Shown: positions 20,221 through 29,018, numbered from the stretch's first letter. The stretch: DNA of 59,368 bases from Clostridia bacterium (GCA_017936765.1 JAGBEX010000039.1:1-59368); one strand, 5' to 3'. Numbers and translations: made by a program. The notes: generated from the letters alone by a model not told the origin.

Positions 20221-20390
20221 ACCCCCTTACCCGCCATGGGGTAGCAGCCTCATCGGGGTTGCCCCACCATCTTCCTCGCGGGGGCGTCCAGTTTCGCGAT
20301 GGTCATCTAAGCGGTTATGGATGCCTATCGCGCGGCATTGGCTCGCGCTCTGTGCGCAAGTTTGTTGTTCCGGTGTGCAGTAACCAAAAG

Positions 20391-20472
20391 GCTCCCCTGT
20401 GGGGGGAGGGTTTTTAAGGAACCATTTATCCAACAACAAACAAACGGGCATCCGACATTCGGATGCCCGTTT
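20391..20472. terminator. Two strong stem-loops with T-runs
   Basis: CTCCCC/GGGGAG near 20392-20407 is followed by GGTTTTT. Then AAACGGGCATCCGA (20442-20455) and TCGGATGCCCGTTT (20459-20472) form a 14-bp perfect stem. They flank the downstream side of the XRE gene, which is read toward them from the minus strand. Confidence 0.65.
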
Positions 20473-20577
20473 GCTTATGTGGTCCCCAAACGCAATGCAC
20501 CGGAATGGTGCGTATAATTGCGCCCTCCTGAAATGGTGGGGAAATGAGTTTTCGGCTGCTCGATAAATTGAGATTTG

Positions 20578-20940
20578 TCAGTTCAAGAAAGCAAGTTGAA
20601 CAATGATGAAAATCAATATTCCCATTATTCCGCCCAATGCGGCGAACTTGTATATTAGGCGTTTGCGATATTCTTTTCTAAAATACAAACGAAGATTCTG
20701 CTCTGAAAGATGTTTGAAATCTTGCTCAAGCATTTTTTCTCCATAATAGAACTCGTTAATTGAAATTTCCAAAGCATTACACAAAGAATCCAAAATAGTA
20801 TAGTCAGGCAAAGTTTTTCCGTTTTCCCATCTGCTAACAGACTTTGATGATACCCCTAAAATTTCACTCAGTTGTTCTTGTGTAAGATTTTTTTGTTTTC
20901 TGCATTCTGCAATGAATTTTCCTGTTTTTTCTTGATTCAT
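20578..20940 (-). CDS. XRE-family regulator with C-terminal membrane helix
   Basis: A 120-residue protein. Residues 5-60 are a Cro/CI-type helix-turn-helix (LTQEQLSEILGVSSKSVSRWE). A linker and a transmembrane helix (about 98-119) follow, so the DNA-binding domain may be tethered to the membrane. The gene is much more AT-rich than its neighbours, a sign of recent acquisition. Its target is unknown; no partner gene lies next to it. Start ATG at 20940 with AAAGGAGACTG upstream. Confidence 0.88.
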   Translation of the reverse strand: MNQEKTGKFIAECRKQKNLTQEQLSEILGVSSKSVSRWENGKTLPDYTILDSLCNALEISINEFYYGEKMLEQDFKHLSEQNLRLYFRKEYRKRLIYKFAALGGIMGILIFIIVQLAFLN

Positions 20941-21174
20941 AATCAGTCTCCTTTCTTGATTTCCAAGAACTATTATACAGAGACTCTCGAATATTAACAG
21001 GACATAAGCTGAGAATAGCCAAATTCAAGGTTACATTTTCATTCTATCATAGTAGAAGAAGGAACCGCAAGCCAGTTAAGGCCCACGCTTCTGTTATTTA
21101 CATAATGGCATGTGAAGGATAAATCCTTCCTTTCTATCCCTCACGTTGTAAAGGGAGGCTTTTTCGCCTGCTCC
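20941..21174. other. AT-rich intergenic region, no gene seen
   Basis: Upstream region of the XRE gene (TATTATACAG could hold its promoter elements on the minus strand). A GAAGGA-TAAA-TCCTTC hairpin lies at 21114-21129. A CCCTC...GAGG stem at about 21138-21158 may help end transcription of the deacetylase gene. Confidence 0.4.
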
Positions 21175-22002
21175 TTACAGGGTGATGGTCTCGCCGGGCT
21201 TCACGTTGTAGCGGTTGCCATTGGTATCGAACCACAGCTCCAGGTCGGTGGGGTTGTGGACGGTCTGGCCGTCGGCAGAGAACACCAGGCGCTGGAAGGC
21301 CAGGTGGTAGCGGCAGATCTCGATATTGGTGGCATACCAGATGTCCTCGTGGCCGCCCATTTTTTCGGCAAATTCCTCAATGACGTGCCAGTTGTTGTCG
21401 GCCTCGAACTCGTAGGAATGGCCCCACAGGTAGAACAGGCGGCTGCCGAAGGGGAAGTCCTCCTTCAGGAAGCGATCGGCCAGCTCCATCAGCTTGGGAT
21501 CGCCATGGTGGCAGGTGGCGCCCAGACGCAGCCAGTCCTGGGGCATGGAGAAATCGTGGGTGGAATGCACGGTGCGGCTGTACAGGATGCCGCAGGCGCG
21601 CAGGGTGTCCACCACCTTGTCGTTATAGGTGCCGAAGGGGTAGGCCATGCCCTGGATGATGCCGCCAAAGTCCCGTTCCAGGTTCACACGATCCTCGTGG
21701 ACCTCGTGGACGATCTGCTCAGGGGTGCATTCCACCAGAGAGGCGTGGGTCAGGCAATGGACGGCCACCTCATGCTCGCCCTCGCCATACAGCAGCTTGG
21801 CCTGGGACAGGGGCATACGGCGGTGGATGGTGCCTTCGGGGTACTCGGTACCTTCGGCCGCCCAGCAGCCAGAGTTCAGGTTGAAGGTGCATTTCAGGCC
21901 GTGCAGGTTCAGGATGGAGATCAGCTCCGCATCCTGCTCCACACCGTCGTCATAGCTGAGGGTGAGTGCCTTTTTCAGTCCGCCGGGAAAACGCATGAAC
22001 AT
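21175..22002 (-). CDS. NodB-type polysaccharide deacetylase
   Basis: A 275-residue carbohydrate esterase 4 family protein. The NodB metal site is visible: TLSYDDG (about residues 13-19) with the catalytic base and metal aspartates, HCLTHASL (about 74-81) with the metal histidines, and AYPFGTYND (about 120). No signal peptide is seen, so it may act in the cytoplasm. It is the last gene of an operon with aroE and aroQ, 13 bases after aroQ. GGAGGA lies upstream of the ATG. Substrate unknown; N-acetyl sugars are typical of the family. Confidence 0.92.
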   Translation of the reverse strand: MFMRFPGGLKKALTLSYDDGVEQDAELISILNLHGLKCTFNLNSGCWAAEGTEYPEGTIHRRMPLSQAKLLYGEGEHEVAVHCLTHASLVECTPEQIVHEVHEDRVNLERDFGGIIQGMAYPFGTYNDKVVDTLRACGILYSRTVHSTHDFSMPQDWLRLGATCHHGDPKLMELADRFLKEDFPFGSRLFYLWGHSYEFEADNNWHVIEEFAEKMGGHEDIWYATNIEICRYHLAFQRLVFSADGQTVHNPTDLELWFDTNGNRYNVKPGETITL

Positions 22003-22015
22003 GGTTGGTTCCTCC

Positions 22016-22447
22016 TTATGCTTCGATCAGCGCGCGCAGCGCCATGATGTACCCATAGAATCCAAAGCCCACGATCTGCCCACGGCAGGCGGAGGCCGTT
22101 ATGGACTTGTGGCGGTATTCCTCCCGGGCGTGGACGTTGCTCATATGCACCTCAATGGTGGGCAGGGGAATGGAGGCCACCGCATCGTGCAGCGCCACGG
22201 AGGTGTGGGTGTAGCCGCCGGGGTTGAACACCACGCCGTCCAGGCCATCGAAATAGGCCTTTTGTAGCGCGTCGATCAGGTCACCCTCGTGATTGGACTG
22301 CACAAAGCGCACCTCCACACCCAGGTTTTCCGCTTCCGCACGGATCTCTTCCATCAGGTCGTCGAAGGTGGCGGCCCCGTAAACGCTTTTTTCCCTCAGT
22401 CCGGTAAGGTTGATGTTCGGGCCATTCAAAACAAGGAAGTGCTTCAT
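22016..22447 (-). CDS. aroQ: 3-dehydroquinate dehydratase, type II
   Basis: The enzyme dehydrates 3-dehydroquinate to 3-dehydroshikimate in the shikimate pathway. The 143-residue protein has the type II hallmarks: LVLNGPNINLTGLRE at the N-terminus, the catalytic tyrosine in SVYG (about residue 23), QSNHEGDLID, NPGGYTHTSVAL and VHMSNVHAREEYR. The start at 22447 overlaps the aroE stop by four bases. Length is normal for the family. It pairs with aroE to catalyse consecutive steps. Confidence 0.97.
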   Translation of the reverse strand: MKHFLVLNGPNINLTGLREKSVYGAATFDDLMEEIRAEAENLGVEVRFVQSNHEGDLIDALQKAYFDGLDGVVFNPGGYTHTSVALHDAVASIPLPTIEVHMSNVHAREEYRHKSITASACRGQIVGFGFYGYIMALRALIEA

Positions 22448-23229
22448 AAAAGCTTCAGCTCCTTCATCAGGGTTTGGGTCAGGTCGGCGGGCATGGGATA
22501 GCCCTGCCATAGGCTTTCGGCAGCCACTGCCTGGTCGATGAGCATATACAGGCCGGTGCAGGCCGGCACGCCCGCCGCCTTGGCCGCAGCGGTGAGCAGG
22601 GTCTCCGGCGGGTTGTAGATCACATCCACCACGCCCTTCGCCCGCGCCAGGATCCCCGGCAGCGCCGCCTGGTCAATGGGGCAGGGGTCCTTCTGATACA
22701 GCATCCCGGCGGGGGTGGTGTTCACCAGAATGCCGGAGAAGACCTCGTTCAGCCGGGCGTAGTCGATCTGCCCCTCTCCCGGGTGCCGCGATACCACGGT
22801 GACGCTCTGCGCACCCATGGCCGTCAGCGCCGCCAGGGCGGTCTTGGCCGTGCCGCCGCCGCCCAGCACATAACAGGGCTGTCCGGCGGGGTCGATGCCA
22901 TAATGCCGCAGCATGGCCGTGAAGCCCAGCACGTCTGTGTTGTGGCCGCAGACCTTGACGCCCTTCACCACGGTGTTCACCGCACCGATGGCCTGCGCCG
23001 CCGGAACGATCTCGTCCAGCAGGGGCATGACCTCCTGCTTATAAGGGATGGTGACATTGAACCCGTCCAGCTCCTGGATCAGCCGCCGCACGGTGGGCAC
23101 AAAAGCATCCCTGGGAATCTCGATCAGGCGATAGTCCGCATCGATATGCAGCCGCTGAAAAATGGCCTCGTGGATCGGCACCGACAGGCTGTGCCCCAGC
23201 TTTTCGCCAATGAGGGCATAATGGTTCAT
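22444..23229 (-). CDS. aroE: Shikimate dehydrogenase (NADP+)
   Basis: This enzyme reduces 3-dehydroshikimate to shikimate. The 261-residue protein shows GEKLGHSLSVPIHEAIF (substrate-binding serines), DGFNVTIPYKQ with the catalytic lysine, GAVNTVV, the NADP-binding LGGGGTAKTALAAL, and the C-terminal LLTAAAKAAG region. It is first in the operon aroE-aroQ-deacetylase. AGGAGGGATCCCC precedes the ATG and a good promoter lies 24-52 bases upstream. Confidence 0.97.
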   Translation of the reverse strand: MNHYALIGEKLGHSLSVPIHEAIFQRLHIDADYRLIEIPRDAFVPTVRRLIQELDGFNVTIPYKQEVMPLLDEIVPAAQAIGAVNTVVKGVKVCGHNTDVLGFTAMLRHYGIDPAGQPCYVLGGGGTAKTALAALTAMGAQSVTVVSRHPGEGQIDYARLNEVFSGILVNTTPAGMLYQKDPCPIDQAALPGILARAKGVVDVIYNPPETLLTAAAKAAGVPACTGLYMLIDQAVAAESLWQGYPMPADLTQTLMKELKLL

Positions 23230-23252
23230 GGGGATCCCTCCTATATATGGGT

Positions 23253-23281
23253 ATTATAGCCCTTTTTGGGGGAGTTGTCTA
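23253..23281 (-). promoter_or_regulatory. aroE operon promoter
   Basis: On the minus strand: TAGACA (23281-23276), 17-base spacer, TATAAT (23258-23253), a near-consensus promoter 24 bases before the aroE start. Confidence 0.75.
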
Positions 23282-23394
23282 TTGGATGCGGGCGGCCTTC
23301 TATTGTCTTTTTCTCGTTTGCGGTGTATAATCAATTTGGGAAAATATATTGTAGTCCATCCAGCGACGAAAGCCCTGGATGATACGAAGGTAAT

Positions 23395-23466
23395 ATGAAC
23401 GATGTGAAGATCGAGATCCTGCTGGCAAGCTATCAGGGTGCGAGGTTTATCCGGGAGCAGATATGA
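23395..23466 (+). pseudogene. N-terminal remnant of a family 2 glycosyltransferase
   Basis: An ATG at 23395 opens a 23-codon reading frame encoding KIEILLASYQGARFIREQI and then TGA. This is the first beta-strand and nucleotide-binding loop of a GT-A, family 2 glycosyltransferase. After the stop the same frame continues RYLQTG then another stop, still faintly like the family. The rest of the gene is gone; rfbA begins 180 bases later. It is probably a relic of a rhamnose-polymer transferase gene once part of this cluster. Confidence 0.6.
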
Positions 23467-23525
23467 CGATATCTGCAAACAGGATAAAAGGAATTAGTGA
23501 GAACGAGGGAAGAGAATCAATTGTG

Positions 23526-23554
23526 TTGATAAATTTGCAAATTAATGTTATAAT
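23526..23554 (+). promoter_or_regulatory. rfbA promoter
   Basis: TTGATA (23526-23531), 17-base spacer, TATAAT (23549-23554), in AT-rich DNA 93 bases before rfbA. Confidence 0.75.
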
Positions 23555-23647
23555 ATAAATCTCAAAGCTAAATCAACAAATCGCAGAACTTACACAAATA
23601 ATTGCCTTAAAGGAAAAAGAAAACTGAGCGAAGAAGGGAGACGCAAA

Positions 23648-24535
23648 ATGAAAGGCATCATCCTTGCCGGCGGTGCCGGCACGCGTTTGTACCCCCTGAC
23701 CATGGTTACGTCCAAGCAGCTCCTGCCCGTTTACGACAAGCCCATGATCTACTACCCCCTCAGCACGCTGATGCTGGCGGGGATCAAGGATATCCTCATC
23801 ATTTCTACGCCGGAGGATACACCGCGGTTTGAGCATCTGCTGGGTGACGGCAGCCAGTTTGGCGTGAACCTCAGCTACTGTGTGCAGCCCTCGCCCGATG
23901 GCCTGGCGCAGGCGTTTTTGCTGGGTGAGGAGTTCATTGGAGATGAGGCCTGTGCCATGGTGCTGGGCGACAACATCTTCTATGGCAACGGATTCAGCAA
24001 GATTCTGCGGGCGGCGGTGGAAAACGCGGAGCAGAATGCTCGCGCCACGGTGTTCGGCTACTATGTGAATGACCCCGAGCGCTTTGGTGTGGTGGAGTTC
24101 GACGAGAATGGCCGCGTGATCTCCGTGGAGGAAAAGCCCAAGCAGCCCAAGAGCAACTATGCCATTACCGGCCTGTATTTCTATCCCAAGGGCGTCAGCG
24201 CCATGGCGCATGGGGTGAAGCCCTCTGCCCGCGGGGAACTGGAGATCACCACGCTGAATGAAATGTACCTCAACCAGGGCGATCTGGATGTGCAGCTGCT
24301 GGGCCGCGGCTTTGCCTGGCTGGACACCGGCACCATGGATAGCCTGGTGGAGGCGGCGGATTTTGTGCAGATGGTGGAGAAGCGCCAGGGCATCAAGATC
24401 AGCGCGCCGGAGGAGATCGCCTATAAGAATGGGTGGATCACCAAGGAGAAGCTGCTGGAGTCCGCAGAGCGCTATGGCAAGAGCCCCTATGGCGCGCATC
24501 TGAAGGCCGTGGCAGAAGGAAAGGTGCAGTACTGA
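23648..24535 (+). CDS. rfbA: Glucose-1-phosphate thymidylyltransferase
   Basis: RfbA (RmlA) makes dTDP-glucose from dTTP and glucose-1-phosphate, the first step to dTDP-rhamnose. The 295-residue protein has the signature [11 protein letters not shown] near the N-terminus, [26 protein letters not shown] (metal-binding Asp) and the EEKPKQPKS segment. It is the usual length of RmlA. AGAAGGGAGACGC lies before the ATG. The stop overlaps the rfbC start (TGATG). Confidence 0.98.
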   Translation: MKGIILAGGAGTRLYPLTMVTSKQLLPVYDKPMIYYPLSTLMLAGIKDILIISTPEDTPRFEHLLGDGSQFGVNLSYCVQPSPDGLAQAFLLGEEFIGDEACAMVLGDNIFYGNGFSKILRAAVENAEQNARATVFGYYVNDPERFGVVEFDENGRVISVEEKPKQPKSNYAITGLYFYPKGVSAMAHGVKPSARGELEITTLNEMYLNQGDLDVQLLGRGFAWLDTGTMDSLVEAADFVQMVEKRQGIKISAPEEIAYKNGWITKEKLLESAERYGKSPYGAHLKAVAEGKVQY

Positions 24536-25095
24536 TGAAGAAGATCGATACCAAGCTGGAGGGTGTGTGCATCATTGAACCGGTGGTGCATGGCGACCAT
24601 CGCGGCTATTTTATGGAGACCTATTCCACCAAGGCCTTTGCGGACATCGGCATTGATACGGTGTTTGTGCAGGATAACCAGTCCTTCTCCTCGCAGAAGG
24701 GCATCCTGCGGGGCATTCATTTCCAGAATGCTCCCATGGCGCAGGCCAAACTGGTGCGTGTCACCAAGGGCGCTGTGCTGGATGTGGCTGTTGACCTGCG
24801 CAAGGGCAGCCCCACCTATAAGCAATGGGTGAGCGTGGAGCTGTCGGCAGACAATAAGCGTATGCTGTATATCCCCCGGGGCTTTGGCCATGGCTTTGTG
24901 ACCCTGACGGAAAACGTGGAGTTCTGCTACAAGGTGGACAATCTCTACTCCAAGGAGTGCGACCGCGGCATCCGCTACAACGACCCCACCATCGGCGTGG
25001 ACTGGGGCGAAGTCAACGAGTCCCTCCTCTCCCAGAAGGACACCACCGGCCCCATGCTCGACGACAGCGACTGCAATTTTGTGTACGAGGGGTAA
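24535..25095 (+). CDS. rfbC: dTDP-4-dehydrorhamnose 3,5-epimerase
   Basis: RfbC (RmlC) epimerises dTDP-4-keto-6-deoxyglucose at C3 and C5. The 186-residue cupin has HGDHRGYFMETY, QDNQSFSSQKGILRGIHFQ with the catalytic histidine, VDLRKGSPT and YIPRGFGHGF, all typical of RmlC. The start shares a base with the rfbA stop. An R1 repeat begins directly after its stop and separates it from rfbB by 416 bases. Confidence 0.98.
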   Translation: MKKIDTKLEGVCIIEPVVHGDHRGYFMETYSTKAFADIGIDTVFVQDNQSFSSQKGILRGIHFQNAPMAQAKLVRVTKGAVLDVAVDLRKGSPTYKQWVSVELSADNKRMLYIPRGFGHGFVTLTENVEFCYKVDNLYSKECDRGIRYNDPTIGVDWGEVNESLLSQKDTTGPMLDDSDCNFVYEG

Positions 25096-25500
25096 CCAGA
25101 GGGCGCTGCCCTCTGGACTCCCGGCAGGGGCGCTGCCCCTGCACCCCGCCCAAGGGCGCTGCCCTTGGGAATCCCGCGAAGGGACTTCGTCCCTTTCGAA
25201 ACCCATTCGGAGGTAGCCATATAGGCGGTCTCCGAATGGGGTCACGGCGCATAACGGATGCGCCGCGACGCGGGGCAGGCGACTTCCGCTGCCATAGTAC
25301 ACAAAAATATGCCGCAGGCTATGCGTCGCGGCGCGACCGTATTCGCGCCGTGACCCCTGCACAGCGCAGCGTAGCTGCGCCACAACCAAGCAACACTACC
25401 CCGAATGGGATTCTTAAGGGTCGAAGACCCTTAAGCGGAGTCCAGAGGCAGAGCCTCTGGCGGGGTCGAGGGGCAGCGCCCCTCGCGTCCCCTTACGAAA
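25096..25500. repeat. R1 composite hairpin repeats, two inverted copies
   Basis: From the rfbC stop: CCAGAGGGC/GCCCTCTGG, GCAGGGGC/GCCCCTGC, CCAAGGGC/GCCCTTGG and GAAGGGAC/GTCCCTTTC hairpins with ACTCCC, ACCCC, AATCCC and AAACCC linkers. The GGGGTCACGGCGCAT and ATGCGCCGCGACGCGG module follows. From about 25325 a second copy runs the other way, ending in CTTAAGGGTC/GACCCTTAAG, CCAGAGGC/GCCTCTGG and AGGGGC/GCCCCT hairpins. It fills the 416-base gap to rfbB. Confidence 0.85.
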
Positions 25501-25511
25501 GGAGAACAGCT

Positions 25512-26531
25512 ATGACGATCATCGTGACTGGCGGTGCTGGATTCATTGGTTCCAATTTCATTTTTCATATGCTGGAGAAGTATCCGAAGTATCGGATCAT
25601 TTGTCTGGACAAGTTGACTTATGCGGGCAATCTGTCCACGCTGGCGCCGGTGATGGACAATCCCAATTTCCGGTTTGTGAAGGCGGACATCTGCGACCGC
25701 GAGGCGGTGTTTCAGCTGTTTGAGGAAGAGCATCCGGACATGGTGGTGAACTTCGCGGCGGAGAGCCATGTGGATCGCTCCATTGAAAACCCCGGCGTGT
25801 TCCTGCAGACCAACATCATGGGTACGGCCACGCTGATGGACGCCTGCCGCAAGTATGGCATTCAGCGCTATCATCAGGTGTCCACTGACGAGGTGTATGG
25901 CGACCTGCCCCTGGATCGCCCTGACCTGTTCTTCACCGAGGAGACCCCCATCCACACCTCCAGCCCCTATTCTTCCTCCAAGGCGGGCGCTGACCTGCTG
26001 GTGCTGGCCTATCACCGCACCTTCGGCCTGCCCGTGACCATCAGCCGCTGCTCCAACAACTATGGCCCCTACCATTTCCCGGAGAAGCTGATCCCCCTGA
26101 TGATCGCCAACGCCCTGAACGACAAGCCCCTGCCCGTGTACGGCACCGGCGAGAACGTCCGCGACTGGCTCTATGTTACCGACCACTGCAAGGCCATTGA
26201 CCTGATCATCCACAAGGGTCGCGTGGGCGAGGTGTACAACATCGGCGGTCACAACGAGATGGCCAACATCGACATCGTGAAGATCATCTGCAAGGAGCTG
26301 GGCAAGCCGGAGAGCCTGATCACCTATGTGGGCGACCGTAAGGGCCACGACCTGCGCTACGCCATCGACCCCACCAAGATCCACTCCGAGCTGGGCTGGC
26401 TGCCGGAGACCATGTTCAAGGACGGCATCAAGAAGACCATCCAGTGGTACCTGGACAACAAGGAGTGGTGGGAGACCATCATTTCCGGCGAATATCAGCA
26501 GTATTACGAGAAGATGTATGGGAACAGGTAA
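25512..26531 (+). CDS. rfbB: dTDP-glucose 4,6-dehydratase
   Basis: RfbB (RmlB) converts dTDP-glucose to dTDP-4-keto-6-deoxyglucose using bound NAD. The 339-residue short-chain dehydrogenase has VTGGAGFIGSNF (NAD-binding), AAESHVDRSI, STDEVYGDL, the catalytic YSSSKAGAD (Tyr-x3-Lys) and RCSNNYGPYHFPEKLIPL. AAAGGAGAACAGCT precedes the ATG. Its product can also feed dTDP-amino-sugar synthesis by the aminotransferase in the 43 kb island. Confidence 0.98.
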   Translation: MTIIVTGGAGFIGSNFIFHMLEKYPKYRIICLDKLTYAGNLSTLAPVMDNPNFRFVKADICDREAVFQLFEEEHPDMVVNFAAESHVDRSIENPGVFLQTNIMGTATLMDACRKYGIQRYHQVSTDEVYGDLPLDRPDLFFTEETPIHTSSPYSSSKAGADLLVLAYHRTFGLPVTISRCSNNYGPYHFPEKLIPLMIANALNDKPLPVYGTGENVRDWLYVTDHCKAIDLIIHKGRVGEVYNIGGHNEMANIDIVKIICKELGKPESLITYVGDRKGHDLRYAIDPTKIHSELGWLPETMFKDGIKKTIQWYLDNKEWWETIISGEYQQYYEKMYGNR

Positions 26532-26551
26532 GTTCCTGCAATGAAAAACGG

Positions 26552-26592
26552 CCTCCCGCTTTCCTGAAAAGGATGCGGGAGGTTGTTTTGTT
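26552..26592. terminator. Terminator between rfbB and the GNAT gene
   Basis: CCTCCCGC (26552-26559) pairs with GCGGGAGG (26575-26582), followed by TTGTTTTGTTT. It lies between convergent genes. Confidence 0.8.
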
Positions 26593-26599
26593 TATGGAA

Positions 26600-27124
26600 T
26601 CAGGCCAGGCACTTCTCCAGCAGCACCAGCTGCACCCCATCGATGCCGTTGAACACGCAGGGGACGATACCGATCTCCGCGTAGCCCAGCTTTTTGTAGA
26701 GGGAGCGGGCGGCGGTGTTGCGGGCGTTGGTGTCCATGCGGAGGAAGGGGCAGCCGTGGGCGCGAGCGTAGGCCTCATAGAAGGCGACGAACTGGGTGCC
26801 GTAGCCGTGGCCGGCGGCCTGGGGATGGATCACCAGGGTGTGCAGCACCATCACCTGCTCATCGGGGGCGGGGTATTGCCAGGGTGCGCCCTGGTAGACG
26901 TCCACCTGCTGCTGGTTGATGATGGCGGCGCCCACCACCTGGCCATCGGCTTCGGCCACGAAGAGATCCCCGCGGGCCAGGGAAGCCTCGGCAGTCTGGC
27001 GGGTGGGGTAGACGCCGCGGATCCAGCCGATGGTGGACAGTCCCTGCTCCTCGGTGGTGTGGATGGCATCGTAGATATCAGCAACGGCGGCGATGTCGCC
27101 GGGGGTGGCGGGACGGATGTGCAT
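26600..27124 (-). CDS. GNAT-family N-acetyltransferase
   Basis: A 174-residue GCN5-related acetyltransferase. The acetyl-CoA-binding motif A is at about residues 100-115 (VIHPQAAGHGYGTQFV) and motif B follows (RMDTNARNTAARSLYKKLGYAEIG). Acceptor substrate is unknown. The ATG at 27124 has AGGAGG at a spacing of seven; the in-frame ATG at 27130 would leave only one base, so the inner start is preferred. It is a single gene convergent with rfbB. Confidence 0.93.
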   Translation of the reverse strand: MHIRPATPGDIAAVADIYDAIHTTEEQGLSTIGWIRGVYPTRQTAEASLARGDLFVAEADGQVVGAAIINQQQVDVYQGAPWQYPAPDEQVMVLHTLVIHPQAAGHGYGTQFVAFYEAYARAHGCPFLRMDTNARNTAARSLYKKLGYAEIGIVPCVFNGIDGVQLVLLEKCLA

Positions 27125-27256
27125 GGGCATTCCTCCTGGTGGGTGGGATGAGGAAAGTATACAGCAAAAGGGTGGAAAAATCTACAAAAATCATTTGAGG
27201 AAATACGATAATCCAGCGGGGTGATTCGTCTATATAGGTGCAAGGAGGTGAAACAC

Positions 27257-27781
27257 ATGAGCAATGTCAAGGGCCCTGACGGCGCTCAGATGCGGGAAAA
27301 GGCATTTGAGGAACTGGTGAAGCAGCACCAAACGGCGCTTTTACGCACCTGCTTTCTCTACCTGCGGGATCGGTCGCTGGCCGAGGACGCTGTGCAGGAG
27401 ACCTTCCTGAAGGCGTACCGCAGCATGGGGAGCTTCAGGGGTGAAAGCAGCCAGCGGACGTGGCTCATGCGCATTGCCATGAACACCTGCCGCGATTTGA
27501 GCCGCTCCGGCTGGCTGCGGTTCCATGACCGCCGCTACACCCCGGATATGCTGCCGGAGGCCAGCGTCCCCTTCGAGGAAGAAGAGGAAGACCTAGTGGC
27601 TGCCGTGATGCAGCTTCCCCGCAAACTCCGGGAGGTGATCCTCCTGCACTACTACCAAGGCATGAGTACTGTTGAAAGCGCCAGTTCGCTGGGCATAGCA
27701 CAATCCTCCGTATCGGGGAGGATGAAGCGCGGGCGGGAAAAGCTCCGCGCCATACTGGAAGGGAGGGAACCCCATGCGTGA
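27257..27781 (+). CDS. ECF-type RNA polymerase sigma factor
   Basis: A 174-residue extracytoplasmic-function sigma-70 factor. Region 2 covers about residues 12-80 (FLYLRDRSLAEDAVQETFLKAY and WLMRIAMNTCRDL) and region 4 about 115-170 (LPRKLREVILLHYYQGMSTVESASSLGIAQSSVSGRMKRGREKL). AAGGAGGTG lies before the ATG at 27257. It overlaps the following DUF4179 gene by eight bases, the common sigma/anti-sigma layout, so its activity is probably held by that membrane protein. A CGTCTA at 27227-27232 resembles ECF -10 elements and could mark autoregulation, but no good -35 was found. Confidence 0.95.
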   Translation: MSNVKGPDGAQMREKAFEELVKQHQTALLRTCFLYLRDRSLAEDAVQETFLKAYRSMGSFRGESSQRTWLMRIAMNTCRDLSRSGWLRFHDRRYTPDMLPEASVPFEEEEEDLVAAVMQLPRKLREVILLHYYQGMSTVESASSLGIAQSSVSGRMKRGREKLRAILEGREPHA

Positions 27782-29018
27782 CGATGAACTGAAGGCCAAG
27801 CTGCCTGCAGCCGTGGACAAGCGGCTTTCGGCGCTGGAGGGCGATCCCTGGCTGGCTCGGCGAATCATTCAAGCCGAGAGAGGAGATCGACCCATTGTGA
27901 AAAAGAAATTGTCCGTGTCCTTTGCATTGATCCTTGTGTTGACGCTGCTGACCCTCAGCGCTGCGGTGGCGCTGGTGAATTCCAGCATCGCCGGACAACT
28001 GTTTGGCTCTCAGGAGCAAGCACCGGAGGCGGTGCTGGAGGCCATCCATACGCCCCAGGTAACCGCAACGGCAGAACTGGGTACCCTGACCATGGACGAG
28101 TGGCTCTATGATGGCAACGGCCTGCACACGTCCTTCACCATGCACAATCCTACGGGCGAGCCGCTGCTGTATACCCTGGACGGCATCTGGCTCAATGGGC
28201 AGCGCATCAGCTACAACCACTTCCGTACCGATGGCGCCGGGGATTCCGGCTTCCTGCTGGGCGGCGCGGTGGACGGTGTGACCATGCCCACCAGTCAGAG
28301 CCTGTATAACCTGGGCGAAGAGCTGTATCAGTTTGACGAAAACGGCAAGTTTGCCGGCATGATCCCCCTGCCAGAGGGCAAGGGCAAGCTGAAGGTCTCC
28401 GTGGCGGTGTGGGAGCCTACCGCTCCTGTGGAGCTGGTGGACTACGACCAGTTTGAAGGCTATGACGAGACCCAGACCAAGGATCACCTCACTGTGGACG
28501 ACAGCGGCTTTTCCAGCCTGTGGCTGTTTTGTCCCAGGGAGTGTCACCGTTCTACCACCGCCCTGGACATTCCCTCTGCTGTGTATGCTCAGGTGTACAA
28601 GGAGCTGGGCTGGATGGAACTGAAAGACACCATCGATGTGGAGATCGATGTGAACCTGACCAAGGCCGACCTGATCCGCGCCATGCCCAAACAGGCGGAA
28701 ATTCAGGTGGACGACTGCCGCTTGGTCTTTACCGAGTTTGACATGACCCAGTCCGGCGGCGTGATCGATGGCTGGGTCTATGGCGAGGTAAACGCCGTAA
28801 ATACCCTGATGGAGGGCGGTCTCCATGTGCTGGACGCTTCCGGCACGCTGCTTTCCAGTGGCTGCTGGTGGAACGACCAGGACGAGAACGCCGAAGGGAT
28901 GCACTTCCACATCAACCTGGCTCCCATGGCGGGCGAGCTGCCCGGCAGCATCCAGCTGGTCAGCATGAAGGACATCGATGTGTATGAGCATGTGGCGACA
29001 ATAGAACTGAGAAAGTGA
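27774..29018 (+). CDS. DUF4179-type membrane protein, probable anti-sigma factor
   Basis: A 414-residue protein with a short cytoplasmic N-terminus (about residues 1-42), one transmembrane helix (about 45-68) and a large extracytoplasmic domain like DUF4179. It overlaps the ECF sigma gene by eight bases, which suggests it binds and controls that factor in response to an outside signal. The cytoplasmic part lacks the zinc-binding HxxxCxxC of ZAS anti-sigma factors, so the binding mode would differ. No enzymatic motif is seen. Confidence 0.85.
   Translation: MRDDELKAKLPAAVDKRLSALEGDPWLARRIIQAERGDRPIVKKKLSVSFALILVLTLLTLSAAVALVNSSIAGQLFGSQEQAPEAVLEAIHTPQVTATAELGTLTMDEWLYDGNGLHTSFTMHNPTGEPLLYTLDGIWLNGQRISYNHFRTDGAGDSGFLLGGAVDGVTMPTSQSLYNLGEELYQFDENGKFAGMIPLPEGKGKLKVSVAVWEPTAPVELVDYDQFEGYDETQTKDHLTVDDSGFSSLWLFCPRECHRSTTALDIPSAVYAQVYKELGWMELKDTIDVEIDVNLTKADLIRAMPKQAEIQVDDCRLVFTEFDMTQSGGVIDGWVYGEVNAVNTLMEGGLHVLDASGTLLSSGCWWNDQDENAEGMHFHINLAPMAGELPGSIQLVSMKDIDVYEHVATIELRK

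Noticed and set aside
20145..20283. Structured RNA gene in the 19984-20577 gap
   Set aside because: Strong hairpins are present, but I could not match them to any known RNA family, and the surrounding sequence is typical intergenic repeat DNA.
27189..27232. ECF autoregulatory promoter before the sigma gene
   Set aside because: CGTCTA is a good -10-like element, but no AAC-type -35 occurs at a spacing of 16-17 bases, so I did not list it as a feature.
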